Shown in pieces: positions 52,022-60,998 of a stretch of DNA of 64,000 nt. The stretch lies in NCBI GenBank assembly GCA_038229875.1, contig JBBROA010000004.1, forward strand, positions 1 through 64,000, in the 5' to 3' direction. This stretch comes from JALYUA01 sp038229875. Its GTDB lineage: Bacteria; Acidobacteriota; Thermoanaerobaculia; UBA5066; Gp7-AA6. The notes below the pieces were generated by a model. It did not search any database, had not been told where the DNA came from, and saw only the letters and a list, made by a program, of their open reading frames with translations. The first letter of the stretch is position 1. Every line of letters starts with the position of its first letter. The translations under genes were made by a program, and so were the position numbers.

Positions 52022-53245
52022 TCACAGCTTCATCGCCACGACAGGGTCCAGTCGCGAGGCTTCCCTGGCAGGGAAATATCCCGCGAGGAGCCCCGTCGCT
52101 CCGAGGACGACCGCCGTCAGGGCGGCGACCGACAATGAGATCTCCGGGTCTCCGACGAACTCCGTGGCGCCGAGCTTCGGGACGGCAAAGCAGATCGCGA
52201 AAGAGATCGCGAACCCGATCGCGCCGCCGAGCGCCGTAATGAGGATGGTCTCGAGGAGAAACTGCCGCAGGATCCACCTCTGCCGCGCGCCGAGGGCCAT
52301 CTTGATCCCGATCTCCTTCGTTCTCTCTTCGACGACGACGTTCATGATGTTGGACACGCCGATTCCGCCGACCACCAGCGTGAAGCACCCGACGATTCCG
52401 AGAAAGAGCCGGAAGGACAGGAAAAACACGTCGAGAAACTTGAACTGCTCCGCGGTGTCCCAGACGGACAGCGCTTCTTTGTCTTTGGGGTCGAACCGCA
52501 GAGCACGTGCGAGACTGGCGCGCACCGCGGCCGTCACCGCTTCCGATTGCGCGGGCGATACGGGCTGGTAGATGAAGTTGTTGACGTACCTGGTCCCGGT
52601 CAGTGCCCGGAACGTCGACCCGGGCATGTACGCGCGGCCCTCGTCGCGGCTGTTGTAGCTCGAGTTCTGGACCTTCTCCTGAAGGACGCCGACGATCAGG
52701 AAGGGCGAGCCGGCGAAGATCACGGTCTTTCCCACCGCCGGAGCCTTCCCGAAGACGTCTTTGGCGATCTTGTCGCCGAGGAAGAGCACGCGGCGGTTCT
52801 CGCGCACATCAATCGGGTTGATGAACCGGCCGCCGGCATGCGGGATCAGATTGCGCATCGGCCCGAAGGACGAGTCGACGCCGGAGACGTCCACCGCGAC
52901 TGTCTTCATCCCGTAGTGCAGCTTGAGCGTCTCGTTGTACTCGCTGGAGATCGCGACGATCCCGGGCGTCTGGCGCCGCACCGCCTCGATGTGCTCCTCG
53001 CGCACACGGATCCGGCGTCCGCGGCCGAGCCCCTCGAAGGGGATCGAAGTCAGGGCGGGCCACGCGATCGCGATGCGATCTCCGAGCCCTGCCGAGTTCT
53101 TGATGATCTGCTTGTGCAGGCCCTGCCCGAAAGCGAGGAGCAGCGTCACCGCGACCGTCCCCCAGACAATCCCGAACACGGTCAGAAACGTGCGCAGCTT
53201 CTGGCTGCGCACGTCCCGGATCAGCTGGCGGAGGGTGTCGGTCAT
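52022..53245 (-). CDS. MacB-type ABC permease
   Basis: A 407-residue permease with the same layout (SQKLRTFLTVFGIVWGTVAV, periplasmic core, VEERTKEIGIKMALGARQRW). Only 10 bp separate it from the downstream permease. Permeases in pairs with a separate ATPase and a MacA adaptor form a MacAB-like tripartite exporter; an outer-membrane channel is not in this window. Confidence 0.92.
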   Translation of the reverse strand: MTDTLRQLIRDVRSQKLRTFLTVFGIVWGTVAVTLLLAFGQGLHKQIIKNSAGLGDRIAIAWPALTSIPFEGLGRGRRIRVREEHIEAVRRQTPGIVAISSEYNETLKLHYGMKTVAVDVSGVDSSFGPMRNLIPHAGGRFINPIDVRENRRVLFLGDKIAKDVFGKAPAVGKTVIFAGSPFLIVGVLQEKVQNSSYNSRDEGRAYMPGSTFRALTGTRYVNNFIYQPVSPAQSEAVTAAVRASLARALRFDPKDKEALSVWDTAEQFKFLDVFFLSFRLFLGIVGCFTLVVGGIGVSNIMNVVVEERTKEIGIKMALGARQRWILRQFLLETILITALGGAIGFAISFAICFAVPKLGATEFVGDPEISLSVAALTAVVLGATGLLAGYFPAREASRLDPVVAMKL

Positions 53246-53269
53246 CTGGCTGCCCGCTGATAGCTTTTC

Positions 53270-54379
53270 TCAGCTGATCTTCTTGGGCGGCCGCTCGACC
53301 ACCTTAGAGCCCTTCTGGAGCCCGGAGGCGACCTCGACGTTCATGCCGTCGGAGATCCCGAGCTTGATCTCGGTTTTCTTCGGATCCGCCTTCGGGTCTC
53401 CGCCGGGAAGCTCGACGAACGCTTTTTTCCCGCCATCCTCGAAGATGACGACGCGCTCCGGCAGCACCAGGACGTCCTTCTTCTCGCGAACGATCAGATC
53501 CGCATTGGCGGAGTAGCCGGCCCGGAGAACGATCTTCGTCGAGGGGTCGAGCTCGATCTCGACGTCGAAAAGCGTCGCACCTTCCTTCTGCTGCGCCTGC
53601 GGCGCGATTCGGGCGACCCGCCCGGTGACGACGTCGGTGGGGAGCGCGCCGACCTTGATGCGCGCGGGAAGTCCCACGCGGAGCTTGCCGACGTCGATCT
53701 CGTCGACGGTTCCCTTGAAAATGAGGTCGCGCATGTCCGCGATCGTCGCGAGCTCCGTCCCGGGCTGGTACGAGGTGAGCGGGGTGATCGGATCGCCGGG
53801 ATTCACGACGCGGGTCAGGATCGTGCCCGCGGCGGGAGCGCGAATGACCGACTCGATCGTGACTTTCTCGGTGGAGACGCGGCCCTTCCGCGTGAGGTCC
53901 CGGCCCTGTTCGGCGCGCGCGACTGCGATCTTCGCCAGCTCGAACGCCTCTCTCTTCGAGTCCATGTCGGATTTCGGCAGCACGCCGGACTTCGAGAGCT
54001 CGATCGCGCGCTCGTAGTCCGCCTTCGCGCGAACATAGGACACGGCGGCCGAGTCGACGCTGCGGTCGACGTCGGTGAGCTCCTGGGGTGTCGGGTCCGG
54101 CCCGATCTCGAAGAGGGCGTCACCCGCTTTGACCGAGTCGCCGACGTTGACCATGCACTTCTTGACGATGCCCGAGATCTTCGATTTGACCTGGAACTTC
54201 TGGCGGGGCTGGATCTGGCCGACCGCAATGGCCTTTTCCGTGATGGATCCCTTTTCGACCGTGACCAGTTTGTTTCCCTGCTGGTCCCCCTTGCTCGACC
54301 GGGCCCAGGCGTAGACCCCGCCGGCGAGGGTGACCAAGACCACCAGCCAGAACAGGGTTTTGAAGAGTTTTCGCATCAC
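53270..54379 (-). CDS. MacA-like periplasmic adaptor (HlyD family)
   Basis: A 369-residue adaptor: N-terminal membrane anchor (LFWLVVLVTLAGGVYAW), a lipoyl-like half (IQPRQKFQVKSKISGIVKK), an alpha-helical hairpin (VSYVRAKADYERAIELSKSG), and beta-barrel plus membrane-proximal domains (RAGYSANADLIVREKKDVLV). It links the inner-membrane permeases to an outer-membrane channel. First gene of the export operon; the promoter should lie in the 150 bp before it. Confidence 0.92.
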   Translation of the reverse strand: MMRKLFKTLFWLVVLVTLAGGVYAWARSSKGDQQGNKLVTVEKGSITEKAIAVGQIQPRQKFQVKSKISGIVKKCMVNVGDSVKAGDALFEIGPDPTPQELTDVDRSVDSAAVSYVRAKADYERAIELSKSGVLPKSDMDSKREAFELAKIAVARAEQGRDLTRKGRVSTEKVTIESVIRAPAAGTILTRVVNPGDPITPLTSYQPGTELATIADMRDLIFKGTVDEIDVGKLRVGLPARIKVGALPTDVVTGRVARIAPQAQQKEGATLFDVEIELDPSTKIVLRAGYSANADLIVREKKDVLVLPERVVIFEDGGKKAFVELPGGDPKADPKKTEIKLGISDGMNVEVASGLQKGSKVVERPPKKIS

Positions 54380-54530
54380 GGACCCCCGAAAGGTAAAGCG
54401 AAGCCGACGGCTCTCAACCCTCTTTTACGCGCCGTCCCGGCGGAAGTTCCCCTGTTCTCTTGGACGTTGGCCGGGCCTTTTCGTTAGGCTCCCTTCGAGG
54501 CGGGGTAAGCTTTTCCAAAGGGGTCCTCCC

Positions 54531-55139
54531 ATGTCCAGCCGCGACTATCGCCTCGTGACGAACTGGCGGGTGTACGGAACCGCCGAGGAGATCTTTCGGG
54601 TCCTGGAGTCCCCCTCGGAGCTCCCGCGCTGGTGGCCGAGCGTGTATCTCGCCGTGCAGGACCTCGAGCCGGGGAGCGCGGATGGCGTCGGACGGGAGGT
54701 CGCGCTCGTCACCCGCGGATGGCTGCCGTACACCCTGGCTTGGGTCCTGCGGGTCACCCGAGTGCGTCGGCCTCTCGAGCTCGCGATCGAGGCCGAAGGA
54801 GACTTAGACGGCGCCGGCGTCTGGACCCTGGAGCCCGCCGGGGCGTGGACCTGGGTCACGTTCGAATGGACCGTCACCGCGCGCAATCCGCTGCTGCACG
54901 CCCTCTCGCCCGTCCTTTCCCCGGCGCTCGCAGCGAACCACCGCTGGGCGATGGCGCGCGGAGAGGAGAGCCTCGCGCTCGAGCTCGCGCGGCGGCGGGC
55001 GGCGGACTCCTCCGCGCGTGAGCGCGTTCCCGCTCCGCCCGCCCGGGCGCGCGCGTCCGGAATCATCCTCGCGGGCGTGGCCGCCGGAGTGTTCGCCCTC
55101 GCCGCCGGCCTCGTTCGCGGACGCCGGCGCCGCGCGTAG
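54531..55139 (+). CDS. SRPBCC-fold protein with C-terminal membrane anchor
   Basis: A 202-residue protein. The START/polyketide-cyclase-like domain spans ~5-150 (RLVTNWRVYGTAEEIFRVLE, WTWVTFEWTVTARNPLLHAL), and a C-terminal TM (GIILAGVAAGVFALAAGLV) with a basic end would anchor it in the membrane. Ligand unknown. The start is the ATG before SSRDYRLV. Confidence 0.85.
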   Translation: MSSRDYRLVTNWRVYGTAEEIFRVLESPSELPRWWPSVYLAVQDLEPGSADGVGREVALVTRGWLPYTLAWVLRVTRVRRPLELAIEAEGDLDGAGVWTLEPAGAWTWVTFEWTVTARNPLLHALSPVLSPALAANHRWAMARGEESLALELARRRAADSSARERVPAPPARARASGIILAGVAAGVFALAAGLVRGRRRRA

Positions 55140-55242
55140 GTGAGCCACCCCCGCCAGGGTGACCCCGGAGAGACGTCCTGAACGAAGCGGCGCGCACGAG
55201 ACGTTCCGGTGAGTCGCGCCCGCTCTTCGACGCGGCGCCTGC

Positions 55243-56676
55243 ATGGTCCCTCGAAGCACGGCTCCGCCGCCGAGCGGCCGCGCGCCCGCCGCTGCGATGA
55301 AGCCCGCGGCGCTCCGGCGCGGGATCGGCCCGTTCGACGCCACGGCGCTCGTCGTCGGCTCGATGATCGGATCCGGGATCTTCATCGTTTCCGCCGAGAG
55401 CGCGCGCGTGCTCGGCTCCGCCGGCTGGCTTCTCGCGGCGTGGGGCATCGCGGGACTCCTGACGCTCGTCGCGGCTCTCTCCTGCTCGGAGCTGGCGGCC
55501 ATGCTTCCGAAAGCGGGGGGCCAGTACGTGTTCTTTCGTGAGGCGTACGGTCCTCTCGTCGGCTTCCTTTTCGGATGGGCCCTGTTTCTCGTCATCCAGT
55601 CGGGCACGATCGCCGCGGTGTCTGTCGCGTTCGCTAAGTTCCTGGGGGTCCTGTGGCCGGCGATTTCCGCTGAACCGCCGCTCTTCACGGCGGGTCCGCT
55701 CCGCGTCACCGCGGCGCAGGCGGTTGCCCTGGCGGTGATCGCGATTCTCACGGCGACGAACGCGAGCGGTCTGCGCGCCGGGACCGGCACCCAGAACGTC
55801 TTCACCGCGGCGAAGCTTGCCGCCCTCCTCGCGCTGACGGGGCTCGGCCTCTTTCTCGGCACCTCCGGGGCCGCCCTTCGCGCGCCCGGATTCTGGACGG
55901 CCGTCACTCCGGGCGGCCACGCACTGACCGGTTTTGCGCTCGTCGCCGCGCTGGGGACGGCGATGGTCGGGCCGCTCTTCTCGCAGTCCGCCTGGAACAA
56001 CGTCACGTTCGCGGGCGAAGAGATTCGCAACCCGGAACGAACCCTTCCCCGAGCGCTTCTGATCGGTTGCCTGATCGTGACGGCAGCGTACGTGATGGCG
56101 AACGTGGCGTACGAAAACGTCCTGCCGCTTTCAGGGATCCAGCATGCGCCCGCGGATCGCGTCGGCACCGCGGCGGCGATGGCGATGTTCGGGCCGGGCG
56201 CCGCCGCGGCGACGGCCGCCGCGATCATGATCTCGACGTTCGGTTGCGTGAACGGGCTGATTCTCTCGGGCGCGCGCGTCACGTTCGCCATGGCGCGGGA
56301 CGGCCTTTTTTTTCGCCGCCTCGCGACCGTCAACCGCGCTTCGGTGCCCGCGAGCGCCCTGGTGGCGCAGGGGATCTGGTCCGGCGTCCTCGTGCTCTCC
56401 GGTGATTACGGAAAGCTCCTGAAGTACGTCATCTCCGTCGACATCCTGTTTTACGTGATGCTCGTGCTCGCGGTCATCGTGCTCCGCCGGCGCCGGCCGG
56501 ACCTGCCGCGGCCTTTCCGGGCGCCCGGCTACCCGTTCCTCCCGCTCGCCTACGCGGCCGCCGGCGTCCTGCTGATCGTGATCCTGTTCGCCGGGAGCCC
56601 CGCGACGACGTGGCCGGGTTACGCGATCGTGGCGAGCGGGATCCCGGTGTACTTTCTCTGGCGGCCGCAACGGTGA
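55243..56676 (+). CDS. APC-superfamily amino-acid permease, probable 5-oxoproline or related transporter
   Basis: A 477-residue transporter with 12 predicted TM helices. The TM1 motif GSMIGSGIFIVSAES is conserved; the protein fits the APC (LAT-like) group. It overlaps the pxpBC fusion start by 4 bp (GTGA), so it belongs to the 5-oxoprolinase operon and may import 5-oxoproline or a related amide (inference). The start could also be the internal ATG before KPAALRRG. Confidence 0.9.
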   Translation: MVPRSTAPPPSGRAPAAAMKPAALRRGIGPFDATALVVGSMIGSGIFIVSAESARVLGSAGWLLAAWGIAGLLTLVAALSCSELAAMLPKAGGQYVFFREAYGPLVGFLFGWALFLVIQSGTIAAVSVAFAKFLGVLWPAISAEPPLFTAGPLRVTAAQAVALAVIAILTATNASGLRAGTGTQNVFTAAKLAALLALTGLGLFLGTSGAALRAPGFWTAVTPGGHALTGFALVAALGTAMVGPLFSQSAWNNVTFAGEEIRNPERTLPRALLIGCLIVTAAYVMANVAYENVLPLSGIQHAPADRVGTAAAMAMFGPGAAAATAAAIMISTFGCVNGLILSGARVTFAMARDGLFFRRLATVNRASVPASALVAQGIWSGVLVLSGDYGKLLKYVISVDILFYVMLVLAVIVLRRRRPDLPRPFRAPGYPFLPLAYAAAGVLLIVILFAGSPATTWPGYAIVASGIPVYFLWRPQR

Positions 56677-58256
56677 CTCGCCTCCGGGTGCGGCACGTTT
56701 CGGACGGAGCGCTTCTCGTCGAATTCCCGGACGCCTCGGACGAAGATGCGAACCGGTCCGCCGTCGCGCTCGCGGGATGGCTTTCCTCCCGGCCCTCGCG
56801 GCCGGATGACGCGGTGCCGGGCGCGCGCACGCTGTTCTGCGCCTTCGACCCCGGCCGGATCTCTCCTGAAGATTTCGAGCGTGAAATCGAAGCGGCGTCC
56901 GTAGCGCCCGCAGAGGCCGCGTGGGCTTCGGCGGGGCGCGAGCACGTGATCGACGTCGCTTACGGCGGGCCGGACCTGGACGGCGTCGCGCGGCGCGCCG
57001 GGTTGACGGCCGAAGAGGTCTGCGCCCGACACGCCGGCTCGGACTACCGCGTCGCGTTCCTCGGGTTCGCTCCCGGCTTTGCGTACCTGACCGGCCTTCC
57101 CCTGCAGCTCGCGGCCCCCCGGCTGTCGACGCCCCGTCCGCGCGTTCCCGCGGGAAGCGTCGCCCTCGCGGGCCGGTACTCCGGGATCTACCCGGCGGAG
57201 AGCCCGGGCGGATGGAACCTGATCGGGCGTGCGAACCTGCGCCTGTTCGACCCCGACCGGGACCCCACCGCACTTCTCGCCCCGGGAGACCGCGTGCGTT
57301 TTCGCCGGAGGCGGGCGGACGAGATCGCTCCGCCGGGAGCCCCGGTGTCCGCAGTGTCCCGCGGGAAGGAGGGCGCCGGAGCTCCGCTCTTCCGGGTTCT
57401 CTCCCCGGGGCTCTGGTCAGCGGCGGTCGGGGCGCCGTTTCGCGGACGTGGCGCGTCGGGTCTGCCTCCCTCCGGAGCGGTGGACCCGGCGCTCCTGGCT
57501 TTCGGAAACGCGCTGCTGGGCAACCCTGCGGGCGCCGCGGCGGTCGAGCTCGCCGTGGCCGGACCCGAGCTGGAAGCTCTCGAGGACACGCGGGTGGCGA
57601 TCGCGGGCGGCGGCAGCGACGCGGCGATCGACGGCCGGCCGTATCCCGCCGGCGTGTCCGTGGACTTGAGGAGGGGGCAACGCCTCGCCCTGGGAGCGGT
57701 GCGGCGCGGAGTCCGGGCCTACCTCTGCGTCGCGGGCGGTTTCGAGCCGCCGGCCGCGCTCGACATCCCGTCGAGGCTCTCGCCCGGGGACCTGCTGTTC
57801 GGGGCGCATCCGGCGATGTGCGTCGAGAGCGGCTCCGAACCGACCGTACCCGCACCCGATTTTCCTCAGGACCCGGTGGTACGCATCGTGCTGGGACCGC
57901 AGGAAGACTGGTTTGCCGACGAGGGGGTCGCCGCCTTGCTGAATTCCCCGTTTCGCGTTTCCTCGACCAGCGACCGCCGCGGCATTCGGCTCGAGGGGCC
58001 TCGACTGGCGTTTCGAGGAGAGTCGGAGATCCCGCCGGAAGGAACGGCGCTCGGCGCAATCCAGGTCCCGGGGGACGGGCAGCCGATCGTTCTGGGGCCA
58101 GACCGCCCCGTGACGGGCGGCTACCCGAAGATTGCGACGGTGGTCTCCGCGGACTTCCGCCTGGTCGCGCAGACGCGCCCGGGGACATCCCTGCGGTTTC
58201 GCGCCGTTTCCATGGCTGACGCCCTGGCGGCGAGGCGTAGGATGGCGCGGACGTGA
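56673..58256 (+). CDS. pxpBC: Fused 5-oxoprolinase subunits PxpB-PxpC (KipI-KipA type)
   Basis: A 527-residue natural fusion. Residues ~1-215 are PxpB/KipI (RVAFLGFAPGFAYLTGLPLQ, VPAGSVALAGRYSGIYPAES). Residues ~240-527 are PxpC/KipA, a biotin-carboxyltransferase-like domain (SGLPPSGAVDPALLAFGNALL, GYPKIATVVSADFRLVAQTR). With PxpA it forms the ATP-dependent 5-oxoproline hydrolase. The start is GTG overlapping the permease stop; the next gene overlaps by 4 bp. Confidence 0.93.
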   Translation: MTRLRVRHVSDGALLVEFPDASDEDANRSAVALAGWLSSRPSRPDDAVPGARTLFCAFDPGRISPEDFEREIEAASVAPAEAAWASAGREHVIDVAYGGPDLDGVARRAGLTAEEVCARHAGSDYRVAFLGFAPGFAYLTGLPLQLAAPRLSTPRPRVPAGSVALAGRYSGIYPAESPGGWNLIGRANLRLFDPDRDPTALLAPGDRVRFRRRRADEIAPPGAPVSAVSRGKEGAGAPLFRVLSPGLWSAAVGAPFRGRGASGLPPSGAVDPALLAFGNALLGNPAGAAAVELAVAGPELEALEDTRVAIAGGGSDAAIDGRPYPAGVSVDLRRGQRLALGAVRRGVRAYLCVAGGFEPPAALDIPSRLSPGDLLFGAHPAMCVESGSEPTVPAPDFPQDPVVRIVLGPQEDWFADEGVAALLNSPFRVSSTSDRRGIRLEGPRLAFRGESEIPPEGTALGAIQVPGDGQPIVLGPDRPVTGGYPKIATVVSADFRLVAQTRPGTSLRFRAVSMADALAARRRMART

Positions 58257-59038
58257 GCATCGATCTGAACGCCGACGTCGGCGAAGGTCTGGACGACTCC
58301 GCCCTCCTGCCCTTCCTGACCTCCGCGAACGTCGCCTGCGGCCTCCACGCCGGAGACCCTTTCTCAATCGACGAGACGGTGGCCGCGGCGCTGTCCCACG
58401 GAGTCCGCGTCGGCGCGCATCCCGGCTATCCCGATCGCGCAAACTTCGGCCGGCTGCGCGTCGAGATGTCGGCGGACGCCATCGAAGCGCTCGTCCTCTA
58501 CCAGATCTCGGCGCTCGACGGCTTCGTGCGCTCGCGCGGCGGGACGCTCACGCACGTCAAGCCGCACGGCGCGCTCTACCATGCGGCGGCGGAATTTCCG
58601 GACGTCGCGCGCGCGATCGCTGAAGGCGTGCGCCGGCTCCGGCCGAGCCTGCTGCTCTTCGGGCCGCCCGGCTCTCTGCTGATGGAAGCGGGACGCGAGG
58701 CCGGACTTCCCGTCGCCGCCGAGGCATTCGCGGACCGCCGGTATCTTCCGGACGGAACCCTCGTCCCCCGCACGGAGCGGGGCGCGCTCATTTCCTCGCC
58801 CGACGAGGCCGCCGAGCAGGCGCTCAGTCTGGCGCGGGACGGCCGAGTGACCACCAGCGAGGGAACGACGATTTCCGTCCGAGCCGACACACTCTGCATT
58901 CATGGCGACACGCCGGGCGCGCCCGAGTTTGCTCGCCGCATTCATGAGCGTTTCCGGGAAGAGGGGATCCGGATCGCACCGCTCGAAGTCACCCCTTCCC
59001 GGGACCGGCGCGCTCAGGCGGCGGCCCCTCTGCATTGA
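58253..59038 (+). CDS. pxpA: 5-oxoprolinase subunit PxpA (LamB/YcsF family)
   Basis: A 261-residue protein with the family start SIDLNADVGEG and ANVACGLHAGDPFSIDETVA, the HPGYPDRANFGR block and THVKPHGALYH. PxpA cleaves the phosphorylated lactam made by PxpBC. Starts with GTG inside the end of pxpBC. Together the operon recycles 5-oxoproline to glutamate. Confidence 0.94.
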   Translation: MSIDLNADVGEGLDDSALLPFLTSANVACGLHAGDPFSIDETVAAALSHGVRVGAHPGYPDRANFGRLRVEMSADAIEALVLYQISALDGFVRSRGGTLTHVKPHGALYHAAAEFPDVARAIAEGVRRLRPSLLLFGPPGSLLMEAGREAGLPVAAEAFADRRYLPDGTLVPRTERGALISSPDEAAEQALSLARDGRVTTSEGTTISVRADTLCIHGDTPGAPEFARRIHERFREEGIRIAPLEVTPSRDRRAQAAAPLH

Positions 59039-59046
59039 GGTCGAAC

Positions 59047-59532
59047 ATGTGGAACTCGAAACGTCTCCCCGAACAGGAAGAAGAGGCGGCGCCCGGAGTC
59101 TTCGCGCGCTTGAAGGACGCCTTTGCCGCAACGAAGGGACTCATCGCCACGCGCGTCGAGATTTTCCAGGAGGAAGTGTCGGAGAAGGGAAGTCTCGCCG
59201 GCCGCGGCGCCATGGCGCTTGGCATCGCGCTCGTCGTCGGCTGGCTCGCGATGCTCCTCTTCACGGCGCTCGTCGCGGTGCTGCTCGCGAAGCTGTTCGA
59301 TAGCGTCTGGATCGGAATCCTGGTCGCATTCGTGATCTATGCCGCGGGCGCCGGCGCGGCCGCGTTTGTCGGCATCCAGGCGCTCCGGAAGCTCAGTCCC
59401 TTCAAGTTCCCCGCGACCTCGGAAGGTCTGAAAGAGGACTGGGCGGCGATTCGTGATTCGGTCCGTGCCCCGGTGAGCGTCGAGGAAGACGAAAACGATC
59501 TCGAGGCGCGGTTCCGCGCGGGCTCGGAATGA
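59047..59532 (+). CDS. Holin-X-like (PF07332) membrane protein
   Basis: A 161-residue protein with two central TM helices (GAMALGIALVVGWLAMLLFT, VWIGILVAFVIYAAGAGAAA) and a charged N-terminal helix. The family, called phage holin-X or DUF1469, is chromosomal and thought to be a membrane or stress protein rather than a true holin. An upstream TTG is possible, but the ATG at 59,047 is preferred. Coupled to the next gene by 4 bp. Confidence 0.8.
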   Translation: MWNSKRLPEQEEEAAPGVFARLKDAFAATKGLIATRVEIFQEEVSEKGSLAGRGAMALGIALVVGWLAMLLFTALVAVLLAKLFDSVWIGILVAFVIYAAGAGAAAFVGIQALRKLSPFKFPATSEGLKEDWAAIRDSVRAPVSVEEDENDLEARFRAGSE

Positions 59533-59849
59533 GCACGCCGCGGGAAGGCGCGAAGAAGGATCACCAGAAGGGTCGAACGGCGCGCCTGACCGAGCTCGCC
59601 GCCCGCGGAGCCATGGAACGCCAGCGCCTGGCCGGGGCGGTTCTCGATGTCGCCGGTGACGTGCGGAGGCACCGCGTCCGCTGGAAGGTCGCTGGCATGG
59701 CGGCGACCAGCGTCGCGACGGCGGGGACCCTCGCGTGGAAGCTCTTCGGCAAGTCCTCTCCCGCGGCGAAGATCGGGAAGGCGGCCTCGGCGACGTCGAT
59801 CGTCCTCGGACTCGGGAAGGCGTTCCTGCGGATCCGCCGGTTTTTGTAA
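59529..59849 (+). CDS. Small protein coupled to Holin-X-like gene
   Basis: A 106-residue protein: basic N-terminal helix (GRTARLTELAARGAMERQRL), a weak hydrophobic segment (WKVAGMAATSVATAGTLAWK) and SATSIVLGLGKAFLRIRRFL at the end. In other genomes similar small membrane-associated proteins follow Holin-X/YqjD genes; no further role is known. Confidence 0.7.
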   Translation: MSTPREGAKKDHQKGRTARLTELAARGAMERQRLAGAVLDVAGDVRRHRVRWKVAGMAATSVATAGTLAWKLFGKSSPAAKIGKAASATSIVLGLGKAFLRIRRFL

Positions 59850-59879
59850 CGTCGCCTTCGCTCACGCTCCCGCAGCGGG

Positions 59880-59911
59880 GAGGCTCCTCTTTCCCTCTGA
59901 TCAGGAGACTC
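59880..59911. repeat. Interspersed hairpin repeat A, copy 2
   Basis: GAGGCTCCT, 14 nt, AGGAGACTC: the same arms and spacing as 32,871-32,902, preceded by GCTCCCGC and followed after about 25 nt by GAAGCGCAGCTCTGCCCCTC, which is also near-identical to the flank of copy 1. Confidence 0.7.
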
Positions 59912-60194
59912 CCGCTGCGAGCGTACCCACCCTCGTAATTGAAGCGCAGCTCTGCCCCTCGCCCCTCGCCCGGGAAGCGTTCAGCCCGAACCAGTGGTGG
60001 ACAGGTTGTTCGGGGACATGGTGAACACATGGACGGTGAAAGACGGAGCCAGGAGGGGTGGATTTGCGACCCGGGTGATAAACGTCCTGCAAAGGTGACC
60101 TCTCTCGGTGACATATCTCGTGGTCAGCTTGGACGAAGTGCTTTGTTTTCAGCACGTCTGGCATGGCAGCGACGTTGCGATATCCCCTGGTGTC

Positions 60195-60219
60195 CCGCGG
60201 ATGATCCGCGGAGGAGGTC
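60195..60219 (+). promoter_or_regulatory. Hairpin fused to the Shine-Dalgarno, copy 1
   Basis: CCGCGGA-TGA-TCCGCGG (60,195-60,211), a 7-bp perfect stem, directly followed by AGGAGGT and the ATG at 60,224. The same arrangement precedes the paralogous gene at 60,999. The last stem bases touch the ribosome site, so opening of the stem could control translation. Confidence 0.6.
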
Positions 60220-60223
60220 TTCG

Positions 60224-60778
60224 ATGACAAAAGGATTTCGCATCGCGCTCGCGACCGCCGCAGTGGCGGCCGGGGTCGCTTTCGCGGGCGCGTCGCCCGC
60301 GCAGGCTCAGGTTCGGATCGGCGGCTCCTTCCCGCTTCCGCACGGGCGCATCTCGATTGGCATCGGAGCCCCCGAGTTCGCCATCGGGACTTACGTTCCG
60401 AACGGGTATGACGTCTACGAAGGGGACGATGGCGGCTACGGTTTCGAGTACGAGAATCGGTGGGTTCCTGTCCGGCAGTACAGCGACCGCTGGGTCATCT
60501 GCGAGCCTTCTCAGGCGTACGGGTACGGCGCTTACGGGTATGGCGGTGGATACAGCAGCTTCGGGTACTCCGGGGGATACAACCGGTACTACGGGCGGCC
60601 GAGCTACGGATATCGCCAGGACTTCGGCTATCGCCACGGTTACCGCCAGGACTTTCGCGATCGCGACCATGGTCGGTTTGAGCGACGGGAGTGGGACGGC
60701 CGGCGCGGCAGCCGGGACCGTGACGACCGTCGCTCGGATCGTGATGGGCGCCGGGACGGAAACCGCCACGGACACTGA
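60224..60778 (+). CDS. Secreted Tyr/Gly/Arg-rich protein, paralogue 1
   Basis: A 184-residue protein with a signal peptide (MTKGFRIALATAAVAAGVAF, cut after AQA). A conserved core follows (RIGGSFPLPHGRISIGIGAP, RWVPVRQYSDRWVICEP). The middle is Tyr/Gly-rich and the C-terminus is Arg/Asp-rich with repeated RD. It is related to the next gene by its first ~90 residues. Probably a periplasmic or surface protein; the family is unassigned. Confidence 0.82.
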   Translation: MTKGFRIALATAAVAAGVAFAGASPAQAQVRIGGSFPLPHGRISIGIGAPEFAIGTYVPNGYDVYEGDDGGYGFEYENRWVPVRQYSDRWVICEPSQAYGYGAYGYGGGYSSFGYSGGYNRYYGRPSYGYRQDFGYRHGYRQDFRDRDHGRFERREWDGRRGSRDRDDRRSDRDGRRDGNRHGH

Positions 60779-60801
60779 CCTCGACAACAATCTCCTCGTT
60801 G

Positions 60802-60828
60802 ACCGCCCCGCAAGGGGCGGTTTTTTTT
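60802..60828 (+). terminator. Intrinsic terminator
   Basis: ACCGCCCC-GCAA-GGGGCGGT followed by seven T: an 8-bp perfect GC-rich stem with a GNRA-like loop, 23 bp after the stop of the first secreted paralogue. Confidence 0.95.
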
Positions 60829-60970
60829 GGGTTTCATCCGGGCAAGAGCGTCCCCATTTTGTTGTTTCTGCTCTCCGGTGGAGACGCGGGCGCCGCGTCC
60901 CAAATCGGTAACTCGTTTGATTCGAATGGGGAAGCATCTGGCATTTCCATTGCCTCTACAAAGGAGTGAC

Positions 60971-60994
60971 CCGCGGACGGTCCGCGGAGGAGGT
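60971..60994 (+). promoter_or_regulatory. Hairpin fused to the Shine-Dalgarno, copy 2
   Basis: CCGCGGA-CGG-TCCGCGG (60,971-60,987), then AGGAGGTC and the ATG at 60,999. The stem is identical to copy 1 while the loop differs (TGA versus CGG), i.e. structure is kept and loop sequence is free. Confidence 0.6.
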
Positions 60995-60998
60995 CAAA

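Larger units (their letters stand above)
59850..60223. other. Repeat-bearing intergenic region
   Basis: 374 bp that hold repeat A copy 2 (59,880-59,911) with its flanks. A stretch from ~59,990 to 60,170 has no open frame with a sensible start and may be remnant sequence. The promoter and 5' UTR of the following secreted-protein gene lie here. Confidence 0.45.

Noticed and set aside
59990..60170. Possible remnant of an insertion sequence before the secreted paralogues
   Set aside because: No transposase reading and no inverted repeats could be found; only a vague impression.
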